From BPGX01 sp035405785 (GTDB taxonomy: Bacteria; Bacteroidota; Bacteroidia; B-17B0; Aurantibacillaceae): DNA of 64,000 bases. The DNA is taken from NCBI GenBank assembly GCA_035405785.1, contig DAONJS010000001.1, forward strand, positions 1-64,000, given 5' to 3'. Below are positions 43,757 through 52,855 of the stretch, in pieces. The position numbers and the translations under genes are program-made. The notes under the pieces were generated by a model, which was not told the DNA's origin, ran no database searches, and saw only the letters and a program-made list of their open reading frames with translations. Every line of letters begins with the position of its first letter. The stretch's first letter is position 1.

Positions 43757-44902
43757 GTGGTAAAGTTATGTAATTTTTTTTGGATAATTTTTTTTGTGTT
43801 AATAAGTGAATATATTTTTTCACAATATCAATCTTTTGAAGTAAAAGATGGAGATACTATAAATGTTATTGATAAAAATGGCTTAAAACAAGGTATTTGG
43901 CGAACCTATTGGAGTAATGGGGATTTAAGAAGTGAAACTTTTTATATTGACAACAAAAAAAATGGATTGGAAATTACATTTTATGATTATCCTGATTGTC
44001 CCGAAAAAGAAGCATTTTACAAAAACGATTCTTTAGATGGTGCCGTTATTTATTATTCAAAAAGATGCAAGAAAAATTTTGAAGAACATTATGTTAATGG
44101 AATAAAGGAAGGATGGGAGATTGAATATTACGATAATGGAATGAAAAAAGCTGAGGGTTATTTTAAGAAAGGGAATTTAGATGGCTTTTATAAAGTATAT
44201 GATAGGAAAGGCCGTTTTGCTTATGAAACAAGAATTGTAACTACTGATTATAGTTTAGAACCAAACATAAAAGACACCTCTGAAAATATTGTATATAAAG
44301 TGCAAAGACGAAACAAAAATAAATGGGAAAAACAATTAATAGTAATGGATATTACAGGAAGTATGTATCCTTATGCACAACAGGTTTCAACATGGTTGCA
44401 GTTGCATTTTAATTCGGACAGCACACAGCAGTATTTTGTATTCTTTAATGATGGGGACAGAAAAAGTGATGCAGAAAAAAAGATTGGAGCAACAGGAGGA
44501 ACATATTTTACTGCGGCAAAAAAAGTAGATGATATTATTCGTACGATGAATTTAGCCATAAAAAATGGTGAAGGAGGAGATGCACAGGAAAATGTTATTG
44601 AGGCCATTTTATATGGTTTGAAAAAAGTAAAAAATATTCAGCATGTTATTTTAATAGCAGATAATTGGGCACCTGTAAGAGATATTAATTTATTACCAAA
44701 AGTAAAAGTGCCTGTTCATGTTATACTTTGTGGTGTGAGTAATGGAATGAAAATAAATACTGATTATTTAAATATAGCGTATAAAACAAAAGGTTCAATT
44801 CACACCATTGAAGAAGATATTGATATGGCTATTCAGGAAAAAAACAAAGAGTTTTTTATCAATGGAAATACCTACAAATTATACAATGGAAAGTTTAAGT
44901 AA
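43757..44902 (+). CDS. MORN-like repeat and vWA domain exported protein
   Basis: A protein of about 381 residues. A signal peptide runs to VLISEYIFS. It is followed by four or five MORN/YwqK-like repeats (TYWSNGDLRSETFY, IEYYDNGMKKAEGYF, GFYKVYD) over about residues 35-160. A von Willebrand factor A domain follows, with MIDAS-like DITGS (LIVMDITGSMYPYAQQ) and NGEGGDAQENV. The nearest ATG (43730) lies inside the pheS coding region, so GTG at 43757 is preferred: it gives a standard signal peptide and avoids overlap. The gene is divergent to pheS. No family-specific role is recognised. A surface or periplasmic binding protein is inferred. Confidence 0.75.
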   Translation: MVKLCNFFWIIFFVLISEYIFSQYQSFEVKDGDTINVIDKNGLKQGIWRTYWSNGDLRSETFYIDNKKNGLEITFYDYPDCPEKEAFYKNDSLDGAVIYYSKRCKKNFEEHYVNGIKEGWEIEYYDNGMKKAEGYFKKGNLDGFYKVYDRKGRFAYETRIVTTDYSLEPNIKDTSENIVYKVQRRNKNKWEKQLIVMDITGSMYPYAQQVSTWLQLHFNSDSTQQYFVFFNDGDRKSDAEKKIGATGGTYFTAAKKVDDIIRTMNLAIKNGEGGDAQENVIEAILYGLKKVKNIQHVILIADNWAPVRDINLLPKVKVPVHVILCGVSNGMKINTDYLNIAYKTKGSIHTIEEDIDMAIQEKNKEFFINGNTYKLYNGKFK

Positions 44903-45490
44903 AATTTTTCTCCATTCGTTTAATATCAAAGCAGTTGCACCCCAAATAACTTCTTGTTTGTAAATAAATGATGGGGCTTCAATTATTGCATTATCTGTAA
45001 TTTTTACTTTAACTATTTGTTTTTGAAAATGAATTAAATCATTAAGATTACAAAGAATAATTTTTTCAACTTCATTGTTATTAAAAGAAAATTCAGGATT
45101 TTCAGATATATAACATAAATATGGATACACTAAATGATTACTAACAGGAATGTATAATGAAGAAAGCGAGCGAATAATTTTTATTGAATCTGATGTGAGA
45201 CCTAATTCTTCACAGGTTTCACGAATAGCACATTCTTCTAAACTTTCGTTTAATTCTTTTCTGCCTCCTGGCAATGCAATTTGCCCTTTATGATGATGGC
45301 TGTTTTCAGTTCTTTTTATCAATGGAAAGTAAATTGTATTATTCTTTTCAAAAAGCAATATACTTACAGCACTTGGAATAGCAGTAGATGGTGCTTCAAA
45401 ATTTCTATCAGTAAAACTCATTTCTTTGTGTGCAGATCTACCAGGCAAATCTATATTCTGAACCTTTAATATCAATTCATTCAAATGCAT
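44879..45490 (-). CDS. NUDIX hydrolase, coenzyme A pyrophosphatase-like
   Basis: A 203-residue NUDIX enzyme. The Nudix box is complete: GGRKELNESLEECAIRETC, followed by EELG. The flanking RTENSHHHKGQIALPGG matches the CoA-type branch (NudL-like), so cleavage of CoA or a related dinucleotide is likely. The C-terminal end overlaps the convergent vWA gene by 24 nt. Exact substrate is inferred from the family branch only. Confidence 0.88.
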   Translation of the reverse strand: MHLNELILKVQNIDLPGRSAHKEMSFTDRNFEAPSTAIPSAVSILLFEKNNTIYFPLIKRTENSHHHKGQIALPGGRKELNESLEECAIRETCEELGLTSDSIKIIRSLSSLYIPVSNHLVYPYLCYISENPEFSFNNNEVEKIILCNLNDLIHFQKQIVKVKITDNAIIEAPSFIYKQEVIWGATALILNEWRKILLKLSIV

Positions 45491-45526
45491 TAATTTTTTA
45501 TGGACGAATGTAGGTAATAGTTTTTA

Positions 45527-45567
45527 ATCCCGACGCATTCGACGTCCTGACACTTATGTCGTAAGTA
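45527..45567. repeat. Diverged copy of the CCGACGC repeat
   Basis: CCCGACGCATTCGACGTCCTGACACTTATGTCG resembles the GTGCTGACGCTTGCGGTCAG family at 7531, 15999 and 42368. It is diverged but keeps the inverted structure. It lies in the 190-nt gap between the NUDIX and GH3 genes. Confidence 0.45.
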
Positions 45568-45655
45568 TTTTATATTAATTTTTATTTCAAACTTTCCCAC
45601 AAATATTTGTTAGTAAGATTTTTTGGGGATAAATTTTTATTCAAATACTTGCCTT

Positions 45656-45663
45656 TATCTTTG
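45656..45663 (+). promoter_or_regulatory. -7 box of the GH3-beta-lactamase gene (TATCTTTG)
   Basis: TATCTTTG overlaps the in-frame GTG at 45663, which therefore cannot start the protein; the ATG at 45681 lies 17 nt after the box. Confidence 0.55.
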
Positions 45664-45680
45664 TGTCCCGTTTTTATTCT

Positions 45681-48608
45681 ATGAGAAAATTTATTGTTTT
45701 CATAAATATCATTTTTACTTTCAACATTTCTTTGTTATCTCAAGATATTGATACTATCAAATATGCAGATTCTGTTTATAACGTTCTATCACCAAGAGAA
45801 AGAATTGCTCAATTATTGATGATTCCTGTTTATGGAAATAAACCTATGAAACACATTCGCACTATTTCGGAATACATCAAAGAATACAATGTTGGCGGTA
45901 TTATTGTGATGCAAGGCACACCTTTGAAATTTACATCTTATATCAATTACTTTCAAAAATTAGCCAAAACACCTTTGTTTGTAAGTATTGATGGTGAATG
46001 GGGTGCATCTATGCGATGGGATAGTTTGCCTGTTTATCCTAAACAAATGACACTTGGTGCATTATCAGAATTAAATGATTCACTCATTTATCAAATGGGA
46101 TTGCAAATAGGTAAAGAATGTCGCAGATTAGGTATTCATATCAATTTTGCTCCAGTGGTAGACATCAATAATAATCCTAAAAATCCAGTAATAGGTGTGC
46201 GTAGTTTTGGTGAAAATAAATATAAGGTTTCAAAAAAAGCATATTTGTATGCAAAAGGATTATTAGATAGTGGTGTAATGCCAGTAATGAAGCACTTTCC
46301 AGGGCATGGCGATACAGATGTAGATTCTCACAAAGATTTGCCCGTTATTTTACATTCCAAACAAAGATTAGATTCGTTAGAATTATATCCTTTCAAACAA
46401 TTGATTCAGCAAGGTATTCCAGCCATTATGGTTGCTCATCTTAATATCCCAGCATTAGATTCATCTAAAAACAGACCTTCTACATTGAGTAAAAATATCG
46501 TTACAGATTTATTGAGAAATGAATTAGATTTTAATGGTTTGATATTTACAGATGCTTTGAATATGAAAGGTGTTTCAAAATATTTTCCAACAGGAAATGC
46601 AGAAGTGGAAGCCATAAAAGCAGGAAATGATGTTTTGTTATTTTCTGAAAATGTGCCAAAAGTAATTGAAGCCATTGAAAAAGCATTAAATGACTCTGTT
46701 ATTACATGGAAACAAATTGAATATTCTTGCAAGAAAATTTTACAATACAAGTATTTCTTCAATGTTTCAAAAAATACATTTGTAAAAAGAAAAAAAATGT
46801 ATGATGAAATTTACAAACATCAGATTCCACAACAAATCATAAGTAAAATCAGTGAAAAATCAGTAACATTAGTTAGTAACAAAAATAACTTTTTACCGAT
46901 TTATACTTTGAAAAGTAAAAAGTTTTTACACATTGCAATTGGAGATAGTGCTAATAATTCGTTTAATCAGCAATTATCAAACTACATTCTTCCTGATGAT
47001 TATTGCATCATTGATAAAAAATCATTTGATACTTCAGTATTTAAAAATAAAATAAGAAATTCGGATGTGATTATTATTCAGTTGATTCAAAGAAAATTGT
47101 TCAATGGAAACAATAATGGAATGGATAGCATATTAACAATAATAGAAAACATTGCACAACAAAAAAAATCAATTCTTGTAATAAATGGAACACCTTATCT
47201 ATTAAATAAATTTTCTCATCCTGAAAATTTTGAAGCCATCATTTATGCTTATGAAAATAAAAAAGACCTTTCAAAATCCGCTGTAAATCTTATCTTTGGA
47301 AGTATTATTCCACAAGGGATTGCACCTGTTAGCAACACATATATTCCTGTAAATACATCTTTATCCTATTCATCAAACATTCGTTTAAATGAAGTTTATC
47401 CAGAATCATTTGGAATTAATTCTCAAGCACTACATAATAAAATTGATTCCTTAATAAACACTGCTATTAAACAAAAAATTTTTCCAGGATGTCAGATAGT
47501 GGCTATTAAAGATGGTTCTATATTTTTCAGAAAATCTTATGGAAAACCAACTTACGAAGATAGTTCTGAAATTACGAATGCTCATTTATATGATATAGCA
47601 TCAGTTACAAAAATCGCATCTTCTGCATTAGCATTGATGAAACTTGTAGAAGAAAAAAAATTAGACATAAAAAAATCATTAGAACATTATTTACCTGAAC
47701 TAAAACACACCAACAAAGGAAAATTAATTATAGAAGATATTTTAACGCATCAATCTGGATTATTGCCTTTTATTCCCTTTTATTCAAAAGCATTGAATTA
47801 TCAAAAGAAAGGCATTGATGTTTTTAATAAAGATTCATCAGAATTATTTACCATCAAAGTTGCAGAAAATATGTGGATGAGAAAAGAATTTAAAGATACA
47901 TTGTGGAATGATTTGATTAAAAGTCCATTAAAAGATGCAGGAAAATATGTATACAGTGATTTAGGTTATTATTTTATGCAAAAGATTGTTGAGAAATTAA
48001 CTGGAAAAAATTTAGAAGATTATGTGAATGAAAATTTTTATCAACCTATGAATTTATCACTTACTTACAATCCATTAAAGTATTTTGATAGAAAACAAAT
48101 TGTGCCAACCGAAATTGATAATGATTTTAGAAATCAATTATTATGGGGCTATGTGCATGATCCTGGTTCAGCAATGATGGGCGGTGTAGCAGGACACGCA
48201 GGTTTATTTGGAAATGCTACTGATTTAGCAACATTGATGCAAATGCTATTGAATAATGGAAAAATTTTTGGGAAAAAGATATTAGATAGTGCGGTGATTA
48301 AAGAATTTACATCTTGTCGTTTTTGTCCACACAATAGAAGAGGATTGTGTTTTGAAAAACCAGCACCAAATAAAAATTCAGAAAGTCCTGTGCCAGAATG
48401 TTGTTCATTAGAAAGTTTCGGACACTTTGGATTTACAGGCACAATGGCATGGGCAGATCCAAAAGAAAATTTAGTAGTGGTGTTTTTATCAAATCGGGTA
48501 TATCCCGATGCAAAAGAAAATAAATTAGCCAAATCAGGTATTCGTGGAAAAGCATTAAAAATTTTTTACGACGCCATTCATCATTACTATCCTTTTAATT
48601 TGTATTGA
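45681..48608 (+). CDS. GH3 beta-N-acetylhexosaminidase fused to beta-lactamase-like serine hydrolase
   Basis: A 975-residue exported two-domain enzyme. The signal peptide covers about residues 1-20. The glycoside hydrolase family 3 domain carries the NagZ-type motif KHFPGHGDTDVDSH (from K204) and the nucleophile D291 (FTDALNMKG). A GH3 C-terminal-like part covers about 380-560. The beta-lactamase/PBP-like serine hydrolase has SxxK at S641-K644 (ASVTKIAS), YSD as the second motif, and GHAGLF near the C-terminus. It probably acts on peptidoglycan fragments (GlcNAc removal plus peptide hydrolysis). The fusion is known in Bacteroidota. ATG 45681 is chosen because the -7 box covers the alternative GTG. 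Confidence 0.9.
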   Translation: MRKFIVFINIIFTFNISLLSQDIDTIKYADSVYNVLSPRERIAQLLMIPVYGNKPMKHIRTISEYIKEYNVGGIIVMQGTPLKFTSYINYFQKLAKTPLFVSIDGEWGASMRWDSLPVYPKQMTLGALSELNDSLIYQMGLQIGKECRRLGIHINFAPVVDINNNPKNPVIGVRSFGENKYKVSKKAYLYAKGLLDSGVMPVMKHFPGHGDTDVDSHKDLPVILHSKQRLDSLELYPFKQLIQQGIPAIMVAHLNIPALDSSKNRPSTLSKNIVTDLLRNELDFNGLIFTDALNMKGVSKYFPTGNAEVEAIKAGNDVLLFSENVPKVIEAIEKALNDSVITWKQIEYSCKKILQYKYFFNVSKNTFVKRKKMYDEIYKHQIPQQIISKISEKSVTLVSNKNNFLPIYTLKSKKFLHIAIGDSANNSFNQQLSNYILPDDYCIIDKKSFDTSVFKNKIRNSDVIIIQLIQRKLFNGNNNGMDSILTIIENIAQQKKSILVINGTPYLLNKFSHPENFEAIIYAYENKKDLSKSAVNLIFGSIIPQGIAPVSNTYIPVNTSLSYSSNIRLNEVYPESFGINSQALHNKIDSLINTAIKQKIFPGCQIVAIKDGSIFFRKSYGKPTYEDSSEITNAHLYDIASVTKIASSALALMKLVEEKKLDIKKSLEHYLPELKHTNKGKLIIEDILTHQSGLLPFIPFYSKALNYQKKGIDVFNKDSSELFTIKVAENMWMRKEFKDTLWNDLIKSPLKDAGKYVYSDLGYYFMQKIVEKLTGKNLEDYVNENFYQPMNLSLTYNPLKYFDRKQIVPTEIDNDFRNQLLWGYVHDPGSAMMGGVAGHAGLFGNATDLATLMQMLLNNGKIFGKKILDSAVIKEFTSCRFCPHNRRGLCFEKPAPNKNSESPVPECCSLESFGHFGFTGTMAWADPKENLVVVFLSNRVYPDAKENKLAKSGIRGKALKIFYDAIHHYYPFNLY

Positions 48609-48662
48609 TAAAGATTAACTATAATTATTGTGGTTTATTTAGTATTATAGGTTGATACTAAT

Positions 48663-49712
48663 TTAATGTAATATCTTCCATACTAACTCTTGCAATAATT
48701 GTAAGTTTTCTAAACTGTAATTATTAATTTTTTTACTCTTTAAATCATACTCTTTCAAAAGATAAAGAATTTGTTTCGTTTTAGGTCGTGAATAATTCAT
48801 TGCGGCGGTTCTATACTCTTTTACAAAAAAGGGATGTGGCAATTGCAATTGTTCTTTTACAAAATTATCTTCTTTGTTTTCTAACAAATGATATTTCATC
48901 AACTTTGTAAAATAATTATTTAGTGACGGAAGTATTCTTTCCATTGGAAAATCACTTTTGTTTTCACCAAAATACTTAATAATCAAATTAGCTTTTAATA
49001 CATCTTTTTCTGCTAATGCTTTTTGAAGTTCATAGATATTGTATTCTCTATTTACAAAAGTATATTGTTCAATAACCTGTTCAGTTATTTCTGTTTTTTG
49101 AGATGTGTTTAAAATTATTTTTTCAATTTCTTTTTCAATGCGAGATAAATCATTGCCTATATTTTCTGCAAGTTTAAATGCGGCTCTATCATCAATAATT
49201 CTGCCTAAATCTGTTACATATTGTTTTATCCAGTCCTTGAGTTTGTAATCCTTTACTTTTTCAGATTTGAAAGTTACAATGTTTGGATGATCTATCCACT
49301 TTTTGACAAATGATTTTCTTTCATCTAATTTTTTTTCAGGATCTTCAAAAGCAATGATAAGATAATGTTCTGGAATAGGTTTTTGAGCAAAATTAAAAAG
49401 CAATTCAATGCTTTTATCTAAATCTTTTGAAGTGCCTTGAAATTCTTTCAAATGTTGAGCGTCTCTTAAAACAACTAATTTAAAAGATGAAAACATTCCT
49501 GCTTCTTGCAGTAAAATCAAAGCGTCGTTTAATTTTTGCTTTTTACCATCTAAAACAAATAAATTACTTTCGTTATTGGTTTCTTTAATAAATGCTTCGG
49601 CTGTTTGAATAATTTTTTGAATGTAATAAATTTCATCACCATACAAAACATACACAGGAGCAAAAGCCCCTTTTTTAATGGTTCTGATAATATCTTTGAA
49701 AGATTGAATCAT
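48663..49712 (-). CDS. holA: DNA polymerase III delta subunit
   Basis: The clamp-loader delta subunit, 349 residues. The N-terminal region includes APVYVLYGDEIYYIQKIIQ and LVVLRDAQHLKEFQG, as in HolA. The AAA-like central part and the C-terminal helical collar (LQKALAEKDVLKANLIIKYF, and YNYSRPKTKQILYLLKEYD) follow. The frame is open further to a TTG at 49727, but this falls in the -7 box TATATTTG, so ATG 49712 is the start. It is a single-gene transcript. Confidence 0.9.
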   Translation of the reverse strand: MIQSFKDIIRTIKKGAFAPVYVLYGDEIYYIQKIIQTAEAFIKETNNESNLFVLDGKKQKLNDALILLQEAGMFSSFKLVVLRDAQHLKEFQGTSKDLDKSIELLFNFAQKPIPEHYLIIAFEDPEKKLDERKSFVKKWIDHPNIVTFKSEKVKDYKLKDWIKQYVTDLGRIIDDRAAFKLAENIGNDLSRIEKEIEKIILNTSQKTEITEQVIEQYTFVNREYNIYELQKALAEKDVLKANLIIKYFGENKSDFPMERILPSLNNYFTKLMKYHLLENKEDNFVKEQLQLPHPFFVKEYRTAAMNYSRPKTKQILYLLKEYDLKSKKINNYSLENLQLLQELVWKILH

Positions 49713-49724
49713 TTTATTGGTATT

Positions 49725-49732
49725 CAAATATA
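49725..49732 (-). promoter_or_regulatory. -7 box of holA (TATATTTG)
   Basis: A full TAnnTTTG match on the minus strand, 12 nt before the holA ATG. It rules out the upstream TTG as a start. Confidence 0.55.
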
Positions 49733-49774
49733 ACGCAAAAAGTCAAAAAATAATTAATTATAAAATGTAAACAA

Positions 49775-51283
49775 CTAAAAACTCAAATATGGCAAAAGTC
49801 CGTGTAATCCACCTTCTCTGCCAAATCCACTTTCTTTATATCCGCCAAATGGAGAGGTTGGATCAAATTTATTGTATGTATTAGCCCATACTACACCTGC
49901 TTTCATTTTTGAAGTCATATTAAAGATCTTTGAACCTTTGTCTGTCCAAACGCCAGCGGCTAATCCATAAGGCGTATTGTTGGCTTTTTCAATGACTTCT
50001 TCAACTGTGCGAAATGTTTGTATAGTTACTACAGGTCCAAATATTTCTTCCTGAACAATTCTATGTGATTGTGAAGTTTCTAAAAAGAGCGTAGGTGCAC
50101 AGAAATATCCTTTTGAAGGCAATAAACATTCTGATTGATAAATTGTTGCACCTTCTTTTACACCTATATCTAAATAATAATGAATTTTTTCAAGTTGTGC
50201 TTTTGAATTGATAGCACCTATATCTGTATTTTTATCTAACGGATCTCCTACAATGAGAGATTTCATTCTGTGTTTTAATTTATGCACTACTTCATCATAA
50301 ACAGATTCTTGTATGAATAATCTTGAACCAGCACAGCACACATGCCCTTGATTAAAAAATATTCCATTGATAATACCTTCAACGGCTTCATTGATTGGTG
50401 CATCATCAAAAATGATGTTAGCAGATTTTCCACCTAATTCAAGCGTGATTTTTTTATTAGTACCTGCAATGGCTTTTTGAATAATTTTTCCTACTTCTGT
50501 GCTACCAGTGAAAGCAATTTTATTGACAAGTGGATGTTGAACCAAAGCCGCACCTGTTTTGCCAGCACCTGTAATGACGTTAACTACACCAGGAGGTAAA
50601 TCGCAATCTCTGATAATTTCTGCTAATTTCAAAGCAGTGAGCGGAGTAGTTTCTGCGGGTTTTAAAACTACAGTATTTCCGCAAGCCAGAGCGGGAGCAA
50701 TTTTCCATGCAGCCATTAGCAATGGGAAGTTCCAAGGAATGATTTGTCCTGCTACACCGATGGGTTGTGGATTTCTTCCAGGAAAAGCGTAGTTCAATTT
50801 ATCTGCCCAACCTGCATAATAAAAGAAATGATTAGCTGCTAATGGAACATCCACATCTCTACTTTCTCTAATGGGCTTACCACCATCCATTGATTCAATA
50901 ACTGCCAGTTCACGACTTCTTTCTTGAATCATTCGTGCTATACGATAGATGTATTTTCCACGCTCTTTTGGAGATAATTTTTTCCAGTATTTTTCATAGG
51001 CCTTTTTAGCAGCATTCACAGCAATATCCACATCTTTTTCATTGGCTTCGGCTATTTCGGCAATTTTTTCTTCTGTTGCGGGGTTGATTGTGTCAAAGTA
51101 TTTATTGCTATTGGGAGAAACAAATTCATTATTGATAAATAATCCGTACCTTTTTTCAAGATTAATATGCTCTGTACTTTCAGGCGAAGGAGAATATTCC
51201 CATTTAGATTTTTTGGAAGTAATTTTTACACTACCATTTGATGACGCAACTTTTTTTTCTTCTAATGTTTTTGACATAAACAA
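49775..51283 (-). CDS. Aldehyde dehydrogenase (NAD(P)+)
   Basis: A 502-residue ALDH superfamily enzyme. The cofactor and core motifs are IIPWNFPLLM, LKPAETTPL and FTGSTEVGK. The general base is E282 (TLELGGKSAN) and the nucleophile is C316 (NQGHVCCAGSR). EEIFGPVV and the C-terminal SPFGGYKESGFGREGG are intact. It resembles betaine/retinal-type aldehyde dehydrogenases; the substrate is unknown. Start at 51283 or ATG 51277 (MSKTLEE). The -7 box TAAATTTG (51300-51307) fits either. It is divergent to the symporter gene, but a shared role is only a guess. Confidence 0.9.
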   Translation of the reverse strand: MFMSKTLEEKKVASSNGSVKITSKKSKWEYSPSPESTEHINLEKRYGLFINNEFVSPNSNKYFDTINPATEEKIAEIAEANEKDVDIAVNAAKKAYEKYWKKLSPKERGKYIYRIARMIQERSRELAVIESMDGGKPIRESRDVDVPLAANHFFYYAGWADKLNYAFPGRNPQPIGVAGQIIPWNFPLLMAAWKIAPALACGNTVVLKPAETTPLTALKLAEIIRDCDLPPGVVNVITGAGKTGAALVQHPLVNKIAFTGSTEVGKIIQKAIAGTNKKITLELGGKSANIIFDDAPINEAVEGIINGIFFNQGHVCCAGSRLFIQESVYDEVVHKLKHRMKSLIVGDPLDKNTDIGAINSKAQLEKIHYYLDIGVKEGATIYQSECLLPSKGYFCAPTLFLETSQSHRIVQEEIFGPVVTIQTFRTVEEVIEKANNTPYGLAAGVWTDKGSKIFNMTSKMKAGVVWANTYNKFDPTSPFGGYKESGFGREGGLHGLLPYLSF

Positions 51284-51299
51284 AGTATTTATTGGCTTA

Positions 51300-51307
51300 C
51301 AAATTTA
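51300..51307 (-). promoter_or_regulatory. -7 box of the aldehyde dehydrogenase gene (TAAATTTG)
   Basis: Full TAnnTTTG match on the minus strand, 16 nt before the ORF start at 51283. Confidence 0.5.
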
Positions 51308-51370
51308 CGAATTTATTATCTATATTGTTTATTAAATAGAAATTTTATTTTGTAACATTGCCTTCAAAAA

Positions 51371-52855
51371 ATGTCTTCCCATCTTATATTATTATTTATT
51401 GGGATTTATTTCTTAATTCTTCTTTCTATAGCATATATTACTTCTCGCAAGGCTTCTGCATTTGCTTATTTTTTGGGCAATAAAGCATCTCCTTGGTATA
51501 TTGTAGCATTGGGAATGATTGGAGATAGTTTAAGTGGAGTTACTTATATTTCTGTGCCAGGGAAAGTTTATACAAGTGGGCTTACTTATTTACAAATTGT
51601 ATTAGGTTATTTTGTAGGATATTTCATCATTGCATACATATTGCTACCATTGTATTACAAATTAAATGTAACTTCTATTTATGAATTTCTTGAAAAAAGA
51701 TTTGATAAAAAGGTGCAAAAAACTGGAGCATTGTTTTTTATAATTAGTCGCTTGTTAGGAGCGGCAGGCAGATTGTTTTTAGCAGCAGCGGTTATTCAAC
51801 AATTTGTTTTAGGTCCTATGGGATTTGCATTTGAATGGACAATTGCTATTATTCTTATTTTAATGCTGCTTTATACAATTAAAGGTGGAATTAAAACATT
51901 GGTTTGGACAGATGCTTTGCAATCTTTGTTTTTGGTGTTAGGCGTATTGTTGAGTATTGTGGCTATTGTAAATCAATTAAATTGGAATATAACTGAAACA
52001 TTTGAAAATATTGTAAAATCAAAGTATTTCAGATTATTTGAATGGGATTTTTCTAAAAGCAATTTTTTTCTTAAAGATTTTATAGGAGGTATTTTTATTG
52101 CAGTAGCAATGACAGGTTTAGATCAAAATATGATGCAAAAAAATTTGAGTTGCAAAAGTATTAACGATGCTCAAAAAAACATCATCAGTTTTAGTTTTGT
52201 AATGGTTCTGGTAAATGTATTTTTTCAATTTTTAGGCGTACTGATTTATCTATATTTTGATCATCAAAATTTACCATTACCACTCAATGCTAATGGCAGT
52301 GTTTATACAGATAAAGTTTTTCCTTTATTAGCATTGCAATATTTAAATATTTATTCTGCTTTGTTTTTTATTTTAGGGCTTACTGCTGCAACCTTTTCAA
52401 GTGCAGACAGTGTGCTTACTACATTAACTACTTCTTTTTATATTGATATTCTTCATTTGCATCAAAACAATCATCTTACAGATGAAAGAAAACAAAACAT
52501 CAGATTGATTATTCACGGTACTTTTACTTTTTTAATCTGGTTAGTTATAATACTTTATGACAAATTGAATAATAAAGCGATTGTAGATACTATTCTAATG
52601 CTGGCTGGTTATACTTATGGTCCATTACTTGCTCTTTATGCTTTTGGGATATTTACAAATAAAAAATTAAATTCAAATTGGATTGTTTTTTCTTGCATAA
52701 TTTCACCTGCAATACTTTATTTTTTAAGTGATATTGCATTACCAATGAATTACAAAATTGGTAATGAGTTAATTATCTGGAATATGCTGTTTGTATTGAT
52801 TTTTCTGTGGGTTGGCAGTTTTGTAGAAAAATTATTTTTTATCAAATCAAATTAA
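51371..52855 (+). CDS. Sodium:solute symporter (SSS family)
   Basis: A 494-residue membrane transporter with about 13 hydrophobic segments. SSS motifs include ALGMIGDSLSGVTYISVPGK (first core helix), the YKLNVTSIYEFLEKRFDKK region and the TAATFSSADSVLTTLTTSFY loop. The last carries the sodium-site serines. The substrate (for example a sugar, proline or inositol) cannot be told. It lies divergent to an aldehyde dehydrogenase. Its stop shares TTAA with the convergent DUF2490 gene. Confidence 0.92.
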   Translation: MSSHLILLFIGIYFLILLSIAYITSRKASAFAYFLGNKASPWYIVALGMIGDSLSGVTYISVPGKVYTSGLTYLQIVLGYFVGYFIIAYILLPLYYKLNVTSIYEFLEKRFDKKVQKTGALFFIISRLLGAAGRLFLAAAVIQQFVLGPMGFAFEWTIAIILILMLLYTIKGGIKTLVWTDALQSLFLVLGVLLSIVAIVNQLNWNITETFENIVKSKYFRLFEWDFSKSNFFLKDFIGGIFIAVAMTGLDQNMMQKNLSCKSINDAQKNIISFSFVMVLVNVFFQFLGVLIYLYFDHQNLPLPLNANGSVYTDKVFPLLALQYLNIYSALFFILGLTAATFSSADSVLTTLTTSFYIDILHLHQNNHLTDERKQNIRLIIHGTFTFLIWLVIILYDKLNNKAIVDTILMLAGYTYGPLLALYAFGIFTNKKLNSNWIVFSCIISPAILYFLSDIALPMNYKIGNELIIWNMLFVLIFLWVGSFVEKLFFIKSN

